Source: Oenanthe sinensis
Taxonomy: Eukaryota > Streptophyta > Magnoliopsida > Apiales > Apiaceae
Direction of reading: 5' to 3'
NCBI GenBank assembly: GCA_028671895.1
Contig: CM053813.1
Coordinates: forward strand, 41,325,501-41,389,500
DNA: 64,000 nucleotides
This document shows positions 12,176 through 25,813 of this stretch, in pieces; the first letter of the stretch is position 1; each line of letters starts with the position of its first letter. A program made the position numbers and the translations under genes. The notes under the pieces were generated by a model, which saw only the letters and a list, made by a program, of their open reading frames with translations, made no database searches and was not told the origin of the DNA.

Positions 12176-13135
12176 TATAGTGTTCTCCAACAAGACCTAC
12201 ATACATATTTTATTTTTATTGTTTATAGTGTGATGTTTTATCCTGAAAAATCTTTATCAATTTTGGTGACTTCAAATTTTATTTTATATTATATAAAAGA
12301 GATATTTTCTATCGTACTACTATACAATTGATTTTTATTAATGGTACAATCATATTTTTTTTATTTATATGTGTGTTAACCATGTACATTTAATTTTTCA
12401 CATATAATACCATTCTGTTATGTAAACCGTAATAAAATTGATTTCACACATATTGTATATTTGAAATCTTTGCAAAAAAAAAAACAAGAAATAGACTTTT
12501 TTTTAATTTATGAAATAGACTTTTTACATGATTTAAGAGTCTATTTCATATATTTTTCCACAAAAAATTTAAAATGTGAGTTTAATAGTTAAAGTTTGTT
12601 TTCATCAAGAACTATCCCTTTAATATATAATTTACATTATATAGAATGCAAGGGGGAGAAAATTTAAAATATATATTAAACTATTGGTAAATTAACAAGG
12701 ACATATAGAGTATTGAAGTATTATAATTTTATAATTTTGTAATTGATGTAGTATTGTAAATAATTATCAAATATTTTATATAAATTTAATTTATTATATT
12801 TCGGGAAAAAAATGTAAAAAAAGGAAATACAAATATTTTATCCCGTGTTTTAAAAATATTTTTTCCATAACAATTATTAATAATGTACTATTTTAAAATA
12901 TCTTTCTTCAAAAACATGTTTTACTTTTTATTAATATAAGTGAGTCAAGACGTCATTCAACCCCATAAACTATTCAAGTATATAATATAACAAATGAAAA
13001 TAAAATAAATTATTTATAATAAAATTCACATATTTTAAATTAATTAATTATAAATGTATTTATTAAGTTTGATAATATTTTTTAATTAATATAAATTCAA
13101 AAAGTTACAAATAATTATTTTATAATGTATCATAA

Positions 13136-13177
<42 letters not shown>

Positions 13178-14216
13178 ATTTTGGTTGTTTTTTATAACCA
13201 CACCAATTTCTATATATAATATATACAGTTTACCTAAAATTCATTTATATTACCACATTGACGCAAGACAACTATCAATTATTTCGAAATAGTTTTCTAA
13301 ATATGTTAAATTTAAAAAAATATTTTTAATTCTATATCATGTTAATTATATACTAAAATTCTAATATATTACGTGGTTTATATTTTAAGATATAAATTAC
13401 AATCTTTTAATTATATACTTTTATTTGTTAGTCACAATTCATATTATTTATTTCTGTTTACGTATAATATAACGAGTAATTTATAATATTTATTTTAATT
13501 TTTTAAATATTTTACAAAAAACATAAAATATTATAAATATTTTTCTACAAAATTTAATAATTATATTAAAATATAATGAAATAATTTTTATAAAATTTCA
13601 AAAATAATTATACACCGTGTATATTATACCTAATATGTAAAATATAGGTCACTCCAAGAGTTAGTCTTATTAGGTATAATTTTAGGCGACATAACAAAAT
13701 TTTACATAATATCTATTTTATATATAACCATTTTAACTCTAAGGTTATAAACCTATCTATTACGAAAAAATATTGTAACATTGAGATGAAGGGTTAATTT
13801 GTGGTATGTACTTATTTCCATCTTACTGGTCAGAATAGTGTTTACAAAATAAAAAGGAATACACCATCTATATATAAAATATTCGTATAATTATATAGGA
13901 GTATATTAGCATAAAAATTAAGTTTAATCGTATGACTCACCCATGACAACATGAATGGAATCATGGTTGTGTCATGTGAGCTAAATTGCTAATTGTGGAA
14001 GAAACTGACAACTTTGTTTAACTGATCCGTACACCTACCGGATCTCCACAAGAGTATACAAACACCAAACACTAAGCGACAACTTTGTTAATTTTATTTA
14101 ATTGAATTTTTTTATTTTAAAGTACTAAATTCTTGAAATCGCGTCAAATTCAAATTTAACCAGACATGTCATTTGCATCGAATTTAAGTCGCAAACACAC
14201 CAATTTCTCTCCGCAT
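12176..14216. other. very AT-rich intergenic DNA
   Basis: About 2 kb with long A/T runs and a (TA)n microsatellite at 13139-13174. No gene or element with definable ends was found on either strand. It probably contains the distal promoter of the small gene at 14488. Confidence 0.6.
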
Positions 14217-14226
14217 TATATAAATA
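14217..14226 (+). promoter_or_regulatory. TATA box of small gene at 14488
   Basis: TATATAAATA sits about 270 bp before the start codon and is followed by a pyrimidine-rich leader (CCTCTCTCTAG, TTTTTTCTTTTCC). It is a strong match to a plant TATA box in the expected orientation. Confidence 0.55.
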
Positions 14227-14487
14227 TGTAAGTTGGCTTCACAGTTTTACTTGTATTCATTCAAAATCAAAAAAAAAAAAAAAAAATTATTCACAGCCTC
14301 TCTCTAGTTTTTTCTTTTCCTTTATTATCTAGCTAGCTCTTTCTCTGATATTTGATAGAGATTCATATATATATACACCATGGGTGTTTTCTGATCCATC
14401 TTCTCTGGTTTAGTTTTGCCCTTGCTTGAGCAGGCTACTGCATAATACTTGAAGGTTTCTGTTTAATTTGTTCTTTTGATATTTGAA

Positions 14488-14715
14488 ATGGCTGATACAT
14501 GCTTGACTACTCCCATAACCAAAAAAAACAAAGCTCATAGAGGGCAGATAAAAGCTCAGATATTTGAGAGCTTGGCTGTGGCCCTTGTTTCTATGGCCTC
14601 TAAAGCAGGGGAACTTCTTACTAAACTCAAGCTCGAAGGCGGCGGCGGCAGCAGTACTGGTGGTGGAGACAGTGGCAGTGGAAGTGAAGGCGGCGGCGAC
14701 TCTGGCAGTGACTAA
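14488..14715 (+). CDS. small basic protein with RGQIK motif, 75 aa
   Basis: Single exon. The ATG at 14488 is the first in frame after the TATA box; an upstream in-frame TTG is not a credible plant start. The N-terminal half is Lys-rich (TKKNKAHRGQIKAQIF), followed by a short hydrophobic helix with ALVSMASKAGELL. The C-terminal half is a low-complexity Gly/Ser/Asp tail encoded by GC-rich GGC/GGT repeats, unlike the AT-rich surroundings. The core resembles small plant proteins with a (P)PKRGQ(I/V)K motif, which I recall as uncharacterised. It also resembles the 80-aa protein at 23671 (RG-x2-K, then IF-x-S and VSMA). Function unknown; possibly a small nuclear or membrane-associated protein. Confidence 0.7.
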   Translation: MADTCLTTPITKKNKAHRGQIKAQIFESLAVALVSMASKAGELLTKLKLEGGGGSSTGGGDSGSGSEGGGDSGSD

Positions 14716-14848
14716 GACAGCACCGCCTCTTCGGCGGCAAGGCCCGCGCCATAGAGGTGGTGCTAAAGTGTGTGTTGGTCTTACCCTACAATTTGATCTT
14801 TGTTTTTGTAATATAGTGTGATCATCTCAGCTCAGCCCTTTTTCACTG

Positions 14849-14851
<3 letters not shown>

Positions 14852-14908
<57 letters not shown>
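14852..14908. repeat. (TA)n microsatellite
   Basis: Uninterrupted AT dinucleotide run of about 57 bp, roughly 140 bp after the stop codon of the small gene, probably in or just past its 3' untranslated region. Confidence 0.9.
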
Positions 14909-14913
<5 letters not shown>

Positions 14914-15689
14914 GGCGTAAATAAAGGGCAAAGATTGTAGGGTAGATTAATATTTTACTATATTTGTGTGCTTTATATATTTATATATGAGTTGCCTTGT
15001 TTGAATATTCTTAGTTATAAATGGATTGTGTATTGTATAATATTTGTTTTGTGGAAATGAAAGTTATGTTGTTCATATTATCCGAAAATATTTTACCGAT
15101 TTAATGCTTTATTTTTTCCTACTAGACAATTTCTGGTAGATCATGACCGGTAAACTTCTGTATATATGTTTAAATTCAAATAAACTTTTGACCACATTCC
15201 AGATTATGCACTCGAAACCCTAACCATCAAATCAAATAAAAAATTAGAATAAAACAGATCTTAAGTTCGAAACTAGATATTTAAATTTATTTAGTTATTT
15301 GTCGATTGATTAAATATAAATAACTATGTATATAAATTAAGGACGGTAAGATATATAAGAATATTATATTGGTGATTCTTACAAAATTTCGACCGTGATT
15401 ATGTCATGTACATATTTTATATCTCAACTCACCAGTTGAGCTGTAAGCCTGTGACCCACAGTAGTGTTTCGAAAAGTTAAACACTTGAATTTTTCCAGAG
15501 AGAAATAAGAAAAAACAACTAACTAATTGGTCTCCTTATCTTTAATTGAAACATAATCCAGATTAGGTACACTAGTGTGCTTTGTTTTTAAAGTGCACAA
15601 AAACAAAACAAAATGAGCTAGTAGTCTGCATCACAAATTCACAACATTGCCGCGTCCAGTCGAAGACCCCACGCGTTTCATGTCTAAAC

Positions 15690-15780
15690 GATATTATAAT
15701 ATTATTATTACTACTACTACTACTACTACTACTACTAGTATTATTATTATTATTTCTTTTATTATTATTATTATTATTTT
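15690..15780. repeat. compound TTA/CTA trinucleotide microsatellite
   Basis: ATTATTATTA changes to (CTA)n and back to (TTA)n. The 68-codon poly-Leu open frame across it is an artefact of the repeat. Confidence 0.9.
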
Positions 15781-15789
15781 CCCCTTAAT

Positions 15790-18064
15790 AACGAAAAAAA
15801 TTATATTTTATAATAAATAATGTGAGATAACTCATAATTTTTAATAAAATATAAATACCTTTTACATACATTACATATAATTATAAAAATTGATTATATA
15901 ATTTTTCACTTACAAATACATTTAAAAATGTATTTAATTCTTCTGGAGTTGTTTGGTAAATAAAATCATAACCAATATTTTCATATCAATAAAATAGCAA
16001 ACTATTATTTTCTGTGTCCTATATCACGAGCATCACAAAAAAATTGGTTGAGTACCCCTTTTAGATTTCTTTAAACTTTTCATTCCAATAATAACAAAAA
16101 ATTCTTGTTTATTTAATTCCAGACACTTATCCAAATTAAATGAATAAATTATTTCAAAAAATAAACATTCATTTTAATGTACATCATAAATTTATTTTTT
16201 CATATTTATATACTCTCTATTCTGAACATCATAAAAATATTTCTTATCAAATATTATCTTTTAAACCGATAATTTTTTCCTGATTGTTTCCAAAACAATA
16301 TATATTCTACCTTTTTTCTCGAAAAAAATATGAAACAAAATTATTTTCACATATTTTCTTTTCCTTTGCACTCTCCCTTCTGAGAGCCACAAAATTTTTC
16401 TCAAATTCAATATCATTTTTTCAACGACAAATTTCAAATTATACATAAACAATTTATTTCTTATTTGTGGGCTCTATTCATTATAATTGGAGTCATTAAA
16501 TTTCTCATATTTTAATCTCCCAAAATCAATTAAACCAAAAAATAGGATAACGAGACATGTATCACGTATGTAACATGCACAAGCATGCCAAGTTTTCCAG
16601 GTAAAGTAAGAAAACTGCTACCATAAAACACCAACAGTAATATTAACAAATCGATTTGGTGGAGCAGAGAATTTGGTGGAGCGGAGAAATTGAAGCACCG
16701 GAAATTTTGGATCTTTAAGCTCTTGATATCAATGTGGATTTTTAATATCTAAATAAATAATTATAGCATAAAAAATATAATTATAGTAGAAAGAATATAA
16801 TATAGAGAATTGTGTGAAAGGTTCGCATTGAGATTGAACAAGCAACTTTGTATTTTTCAATACTTTTTCTTTTTGGACGGCATACACTCATTACTTCATC
16901 CTTCTAAAGTGACTCTCTTAATAAATTATATCATTAATTTAATATTAATAATTTACAAACATTATTCACATAATAAATTCTATAAATTATACTTTTCATA
17001 TATTTAATCAATTTATTTTAGTTGACAAATAAGTCAAATACAACATATTTTTTAGGTGCGTGACCCTAACTGACCTACCAAAAATTTTAATTTTTCGGTT
17101 ATAATAATATAGTATAGATATGGAGTCCGATATTTTTATTATGAGTGGATACAATTATAAATTGAGACATTTTTTGAAAAAATTTAAAAAAAATCTAACA
17201 TTATTTATTTTATATCTTATTTAAATTGAAACATACATATATGCCCGGATAAATGACAGTTGTCATTAACAGAAGATGGCGGAGGATCCTTTTTCTAAGA
17301 AACTGCCCCTAAAATATCTGAATAGAATTGAGAATCACAAAACCACAGTAAATAACTTTGGTTAATTTTAGTGGACGGTCTTTTTTTTCATAAATTTGGT
17401 TAATTTTTAAACAATAATTAAAATTTCAAATTTTTAGTAAAAAACAATTTAAATTTTGAATAATTTTCAAAAATCAATCATGATTTATTTTAATTCAATT
17501 ATTTTAAAATTTTAATTTTATCGGCAGCTGAAAGTGTTGTAAGAATGAAAATTTAAACTGTTCCTCGAATATTTGAATATTTAATATATTTAAATGAATA
17601 TTGATAATCTAGTTATTTATATTATTAATACTAAATGATTAAGCAAAACCGTGTTCCCGTACCCATAATGAAGTGATCTATCTAGAATTTAATGTTGTTA
17701 TCATGTACTAATAAAATTAAGTCCATGCGACATGTTTGTAAATGATATAGAGTATTAAAATGAAACCAAATTATCCTAGGGATGGTTGATAATTCCTCTT
17801 CAACTCGAGGTATCTAAAAATTAAAAATGATAGTGAGCATTTTGTAATAAATACATGATCTGGACATAAGAGTTAGGATTAGTCCAAATGTTTCTAACTA
17901 GTTAAGTCATGCATTACGTCTTCTTAGCCACACTTGCAAATTCCACTCAATTTTCAAACCCCAAAAAAATAATAAAAAATAACCTTGCTCAATCAACCAC
18001 TATTTGCAATTTGTGTATTTTTTACCACAACTTTCTTTACGCGCTTTATATATATATATATATA
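15790..18064. other. AT-rich intergenic DNA without a gene
   Basis: Several short open frames are scattered on both strands, all AT-driven and without recognisable domains. No element ends could be paired. Confidence 0.55.
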
Positions 18065-18740
18065 GGTCCTGCTCAAATAGAAAATAGCTTAAATGAGAAA
18101 TAGAAAACCTTATCATTATACCTGCCGCACCCACACACAAATTATATATACTCTCACACACACAATCTCATCTATTATCCTCCGTTTTTAATTTGATTTT
18201 TCCCGTCAATTGGCAAAGTTTTTTTCAAATCTAACTTCACCACATTTTTTTTCATCTCCCAACGATCAGTTTTCATACCATATGTGCTATATTTCGGCAA
18301 ATATAATTTATAATTAAAATAAATTCGTCACTTATCAGATTCAAACTTCAATCACTAAAATATATTACAGAAACCACTAATTTGTATTATAGAAATCACT
18401 AATTTGTATTACAGAAATCACTAAATTATATATCCTGGGTTCACAAAAAATAATGGAAATCGTAGAAAAAATAAAAGTCACCGGAATATATCACATATGG
18501 TATGCAAACTGATTGTTGGGAGATGGAGAAAAATGCGGTGAAGTTAGATTTGAAAAAAACTTCACTAATTAACGGGAAAAATCAAATTAAAAACGAAGGG
18601 ATTATGTGAGATTGGGTGTATGAGGGTGTATTTGATTTGTGTATGGATGCACACTCTTGCCATTAGATTAGATTGAATATGTGGTGTAGATCTTATTTTC
18701 TATTTTCTATTCTAAGTTATTTTCTATTTGAGCAGGAGCC
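18065..18740 (+). mobile_element. fold-back MITE family A, copy 1
   Basis: 676 bp ending GGTCCTGCTCAAATAGAAAA and TTTTCTATTTGAGCAGGAGCC, inverted with about one mismatch in 20. The inverted repeat extends inward over most of the element: blocks such as TTTTTAATTTGATTTTTCCCG and CATACCATATGTG in the left half return in reverse complement in the right half (CACATATGGTATG). The centre carries short repeats of AATCACTAATTTGTATTA. It has no coding capacity and TA-rich flanks hide the target duplication. Copies 2 to 4 are at 19313, 40621 and 61773. Confidence 0.85.
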
Positions 18741-18754
18741 TATATATATATATA

Positions 18755-19196
18755 CTAGTTTATATCATGTGCGATGCACGGATAATTTTTTTTAATTTTT
18801 TAATATTTTTATTTTAATATTTTTAATGATTTAAATTTATTTGTATTTGTATAATTATAATTTAAATTTTATTTAATATTATATGTATATGTTTTTATAT
18901 AATTTATTTGCATTTATATTTTAATAGGATAATTTTTGTTTGTTTTGTATAGAGATGTATTTTACTTAGGAGATTAATGTGAGATATTTTAGTTAGAAGA
19001 TTAATGTATTTTAGTAGTAATGTTTATATTCTTTAGAATTATAATGTTTATGAGTTGTTTGCATAAAAGGAAGATTATTGGTGTTAAAATTGTATGTATG
19101 ATTATATTCTTTTAAAATTATATTTTATTAAAATTCAACGGTTAAGATTATTTCTATACCGACCAAAACTTTTAATCTTTCATCTTTAATAATATA
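18755..19196 (-). mobile_element. Helitron-like fragment (tentative)
   Basis: On the minus strand this segment ends CCGTGCATCGCAC (a GTGC-ATC-GCAC hairpin), then a short AT stretch, then CTAG next to T. This is the 3' pattern of plant Helitrons (hairpin, CTRR, T). No convincing 5' TC end was found and there is no Rep/helicase frame. It lies exactly between two copies of fold-back MITE family A. Confidence 0.3.
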
Positions 19197-19199
19197 GTA

Positions 19200-19306
<107 letters not shown>

Positions 19307-19312
19307 TATATA

Positions 19313-19986
19313 GTCCTACTCAAATAGAAAATAGCTTAAATGAGAAATAGAAAATCTTATCATTATACGTGCCGCACCCACACACAAATTATATACACCC
19401 TCACACACACAATCTCATCTATTCTCCTCCGTTTTTAATTTGATTTTTTCCGTCAATTGGTAAAGTTTTTTTCAAATCTAACTTCACCACATTTTTTTTC
19501 ATCTCCCAACGATCAGTTTTCATACCATATGTGCTATATTTCGGCAAATATAATTTATAATTAAAATAAAATCGTCACTTATCAGATTCAAACTTCAATC
19601 ACTAAATAATATTACAGAAACCACTAATTTGTATTATAGAAATCACTAATTTGTATTACAGAAATCACTAAATTATATATCCTGGGTTCACAAAAAATAA
19701 TGAAAATCGCCGAAAAAATAAAAGTCACCGGAATATATCACATATGGTATGCAAACTGATTATTGGGAGATGGAGAAAAATGTGGTGAAGTTAGATTTGA
19801 AAAAAACTTCACTAATTAACGGGAAAAATCAAATTAAAAACGGAGGGATTATGTGGGATTGAGTGTATGAGGATGTATTTGATTTGTGTGTGTGGATGTT
19901 TCCCCTTGCCATTAGATTAGATTGAATATGTGGTGTAGATCTTATTTTCTATTTTCTATTCTAAGTTATTTTCAATTTGATCACTT
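19313..19986 (+). mobile_element. fold-back MITE family A, copy 2
   Basis: Same orientation and near-identical internal sequence to the copy at 18065, judged by eye at above 90 percent. The ends GTCCTACTCAAATAGAAAA and TTTTCAATTTGATCAC are more diverged from each other than in copy 1. Confidence 0.85.
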
Positions 19987-21068
19987 ACATATATATATAT
20001 ATATATATAAAACTCAAAACCAATAGCATTTCAGACAGAATTCTTCTACACAGAGTTAAAAAAAATTCACTTTATATATATAAAATAGAAGTAGAAGTTT
20101 CAATTAGTAAATTCGAATAAAATTATGCTTTCTTTGAAAAAATATCGAAAATCTCTAGGAATGAAAAATAAAATCTTGAACAAGTTTACAGTAGAATCAA
20201 ATTAATAATCAATTTTTTTATTTTAATTTTCCGTTGTTAAATAAAATTATTCTTTTTAAATTTTTTTATTGAAAATCACTCGTAATAAAAAATTAAATCT
20301 TAAATAATTTTAGAATCAAATGTTAATGGTTGAACCGGATAAAACGAAATTTTAATGGTTCATGTATCCACGAGTAAATGTTTATGGTAAAAGTGTAATA
20401 TAGCCTATTTGTTATCGCATCTCCAATGGTGAAAGTCTGTTAGCTAAATTATCTATATGAATGTGTCATTTTTTAAAGGATATTTAAAAATCGATCCACT
20501 CCAACCTTCTTTCACTTATCAAAAAATTATTGATAATTATATTTGATCTTTTATATTTATCGAACTAATAAATCTCTTAGATATAATTTTATATTATTAT
20601 TATTATAGATAATATCATTTGTGTGAATGTCCTCCCTTTAACTAAAATTTTACATAATAATTATGTAAGACCATTTTAATTAACAATTTTACATATCAAC
20701 CTTAAAGATGCGCCAAACCAGAGATATGCTACAACACTTTTAAAACGCAATGTCTTTTCCGTATAGTTAGAACGAAAACCCTCCTTATTTCTTGTTCTTA
20801 TTCTATTGCTAGCTACTTTTTATCTTGGTTCCAGAAGTTGTGGCTAACTTCTCATCATAGCTTCATCTGCTCAGGAACAATCTTATTCAGTAGCTAGAAG
20901 AACGTTACTATAATATATTATTAATATAATTGATAGCCTACAAATTCCCCATCCTACGAGCAGGCTTACGGATAACAGTATCTTGGAAAGTCCCTTACGA
21001 CCCGAGCCCTATGGGTTACTGTAGCCATCAGTCTAGCATATAAGTACTCCTTCTCACGACCGAAAAAT
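19987..21068. other. intergenic DNA with weak MITE-like traces
   Basis: AT-rich. Near 20426 the phrase CGCATCTCCAATGG, and near 20707 AAAGATGCG, resemble the ends of a common plant MITE type with GCATCTCCAA termini, but the match is weak. A more GC-balanced patch at 20945-21065 shows no recognisable product in any frame and adjoins the copia pseudogene. Confidence 0.4.
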
Positions 21069-22170
21069 CAACACATGTACCAATGCTAGATTCCTAGAGG
21101 AGTACTATATGATGAACCATAAACCCACTAGCAGTGTCATTTTAGAGGAACTAGTGGGAAAGATAAATAATGAACAAGTGCCAATAGTACAAGTAGAACA
21201 GCCACAAGAAAACACACAACCTATCACTAATACCACATCGGTGTCTCGTCGTAGTGGGAGGATTATTCGTAAACCCAACAGATTCATGTTATTGGGAGAG
21301 TCTTCGGACTTGGTCTCTGAGGAACATGATGAGGATCCCATGACATACGAGGAAGCACTGCAAGACAAAGATGCAGATCTATGGCAAAAAATAATAAAAT
21401 CTGAGATGAAATCTATGTATTCAAATCAAGTCCGGGAGCTTGTGGAATCACCCAAAGGTGTAAAACCCATTGGATGTAAGTGGATCTACAAAAGAAAAAG
21501 AGGATCTGACATAAAGGTAAAAGCTTGAAAAGCGAGACTTGTTGCGAAAGGGTAACTCAGAAAGAAGGGACCGATTATGAGGAAACCTTTTCGCTAGTAG
21601 TGTTGCTAAAGTCGATCCGGATTCTTTTACCTATAGCAGCTCATCTCGATTATGAGATTTGACAAATGGATGTTAAGACAGATTTCCTAAACGGGGGTCT
21701 TGATGATGAGATCGTCTATATGCAACAACCAAAAGGATTCATTAAGAAATTCCAAGAGCATTTGGTATGTAAGCTTAAAAAGTCCATTTATGGACTTAAA
21801 CAAGTTTCTAGGTATTGAAATATTCGCTTTGATCAAGTAATCCAGTCATACGGATTTGATCAATGTCCAAGCGAGTCGTGTGTGTACAAGAAAAGTGAGG
21901 GCAGCTCAGTGATTTTTCTAGTACTATACGTAGATGATATTTGACTCATTGGAAACAATGTAGAGAATCAGCGATAAAGACATGGTTGTTCAAACAGTTC
22001 GAAAAGACATGGTCGTTCAAACAGTTCAAAATGAAGAACTTAGATGAAGTGGCATACATTCTTGGTATCAAAGTTATAAGGGATTGCAAGAAAATGATGT
22101 TAACTTTATCTCAAAAGCCCAACATTAATGATGTATTAGCTCGTTTTAACATGTAGGACTCCAAGAAGGG
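21069..22170 (+). pseudogene. decayed copia-type retrotransposon polymerase fragment
   Basis: Covers the end of integrase and the start of reverse transcriptase of a Ty1/copia element. Visible in order: NARFLEE (21085), SRRSGRIIRKPNR, GCKWIYKRKRG (21470), then after a stop and frame shifts QMDVKTDFLNG (21665), LKKSIYGLKQ (21775) and LYVDDI, the catalytic YVDD box (21927). At least four stops or frame changes interrupt it, including TGA at 21526, TGA at 21658 and TGA directly after YVDDI. There are no LTRs and no gag, so it is dead. It is class I transposon debris. Confidence 0.88.
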
Positions 22171-22471
22171 TAACCTACCTTATTTAGGTCATTTTCTAGT
22201 AAAGGGCAACCTACAACAAATTATTTTGTCCACTATCGGTTTAATTAAATTTTCGCGTGAGATTTAATTTAAATCATATATTAGAAGTGAGCGGGGTCGG
22301 CCCTGTACAGAAATTAGATTGAATGTATATCGATTTTCGAATCTATATCTTTTTGTTCGCTTTTCGTAAAGTATAAAATTCTTAATTATAGTATATCATT
22401 GATGCTAACTACCCCTAGCCAGTCAATAAAACTTTGAAATGAGCATCAATCCTTTTGAAATTTGTATCTAT

Positions 22472-22701
22472 TACTCTGTTCCGTTTGGTTTTATTTGAAA
22501 TTTGACTTTTTGATATATATTTTTAGGAGTTTTGACTATATAGTTAAATTTATTATTTTTAAATTTTTCTTTTTGAATAAAAATATTAAACTAAAATTTT
22601 TATTTATAAAAAAAATTAAAAAATAATAATTTTAACTATCTAGTCAAACCTCTTAAAAGAACGTGATAAAAAATCAAATATCAAATATTATCAAATGAGT
22701 A
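22472..22701. mobile_element. Stowaway-type MITE
   Basis: 230 bp bounded by TACTCTGTTCCGTTTGG and the reverse complement TACTCATTTGATAATATTTG. TTTGATTTTTT-like subterminal stretches are also inverted. TA at both edges is the Stowaway/mariner target site. Non-coding. Confidence 0.65.
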
Positions 22702-23615
22702 TTATATATATACCTAAATTATAACAGCAGGCTTCACATGTTTAAAATTCATAAACAAATAAACCAGAAAAAGAAGAAGAGCATAACCTGTTAAATTAGT
22801 ATGTGATTACTTCATTCTAAAACCAAGGATTAGAGATATAGATTATACTAATTGCCTACGACAGTGATCGCTTATATTAATCAAGAGATACATATTCTGT
22901 GCCATTTTTTATGATTGCTTATTTAACAAGAAACATATTAATGTGCCCTTTTTTTCTGGGTGCTCATGATTCATGAACCTAGTAATAAATATACGATTTA
23001 GTGACAGGAGGAGATTAAATTTTAATCATCATTGAGTACAAGTGTACATGCAGCATTCATTGAATTTTTTTTAATAATAATGATTTTCAAACTACTGTAT
23101 AAATTATACTGAGAAGACAAAAATCTTATAATACGAATTTAATATATGTTCAGTATTTGTTAAAATCAGGTGCATGCGTGAATTTAGTACGAGTTACAGG
23201 ACATGTGTCCTCTTAAAAAGTTTTTTTTATAAAATATAAAAATATTACATTAAATTTAAGTTTATAAGAGTGTATTCCTAAAAATAATTAATGAATCCTT
23301 ATTATTTTTTCCTTGGACCCGCCATACTTAAAAATATATACATTTTCTGCAAACTTTTATAATTTAATATCGACCAACATATTGCTAATTTATTTATTAT
23401 ATTATAGTAACTCAAAGAGTAAGCTCAATATGATATTAGTGTTGTGCAAACTATATTCTATTTGTGTGTGATGTTTATTTCTAGAAGAATAAAAAAATTC
23501 TGACTTTAGACTTTTAAGTTCCAACATCTTTGGCCCCACTGCAGGTCACACAACTTGGCAATCAAGTAAAATGAATCTTAAATTAAATATCTGATCACTT
23601 GTAAGTTAGTACATG
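22702..23615. other. intergenic DNA upstream of second small gene
   Basis: AT-rich, no gene seen. It presumably contains the promoter of the 80-aa gene at 23671. Confidence 0.5.
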
Positions 23616-23621
23616 TATAAA
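23616..23621 (+). promoter_or_regulatory. TATA box of small gene at 23671
   Basis: TATAAA in ATGTATAAATTGG lies only 55 bp before the ATG, so the leader would be short (about 20-25 nt). Confidence 0.5.
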
Positions 23622-23670
23622 TTGGCCATATCCAATAGCTCTGTTTCATGCTCTGTTTTAACCTAAAAGA

Positions 23671-23913
23671 ATGGAAAACACAGCATATAAATCAAAGAGC
23701 AGCCCACATCACAGTCTTCCACCAAAAAGAGGGGAGGTAAAAAAGAAGGTCGTGAGCAAAATATTTAAATCTGCAGTTATAGTTGTTGTATCGATGGCCG
23801 GTCGTCGATCTGGAGGAGGAAGGCCAGGAAGTGGAAGGTCTTTTAGTTCTACTTCATCTACTTGGGATGGAACCCTGAGTGGGTTCATCTCCGATGATCA
23901 TCCTGATGCCTGA
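23671..23913 (+). CDS. small basic protein with PPKRG motif, 80 aa
   Basis: Single exon, with ATG 55 bp after a TATA box. The N-terminus reads SSPHHSLPPKRGEVKKKVV; then comes a short hydrophobic helix (FKSAVIVVVSMAGRR), a Gly/Arg stretch (GGGRPGSGR), a Ser/Thr stretch and an acidic end. SLPPKRG(Q/E)(I/V)K is a motif I recall from small uncharacterised proteins in many angiosperms. It shares with the 75-aa protein 9 kb upstream RG-x2-K, (K/Q)IF-x-S and VSMA in the same order and strand, so the two are probably diverged paralogues. The Arg/Gly stretch replaces the Gly/Ser/Asp tail of the other. Function unknown; not a shadow frame, as no gene overlaps it. Confidence 0.7.
   Translation: MENTAYKSKSSPHHSLPPKRGEVKKKVVSKIFKSAVIVVVSMAGRRSGGGRPGSGRSFSSTSSTWDGTLSGFISDDHPDA

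Positions 23914-25813
<1,900 letters not shown>

Noticed and set aside
15582..15788. 68-codon open frame ending in a poly-Leu run
   Set aside because: Produced by the (CTA)/(TTA) microsatellite; no promoter or domain.
20945..21065. GC-balanced stretch resembling a coding fragment on the minus strand (contains VRDFPRYC)
   Set aside because: Interrupted by stops and too short to assign; could be chance or transposon debris.
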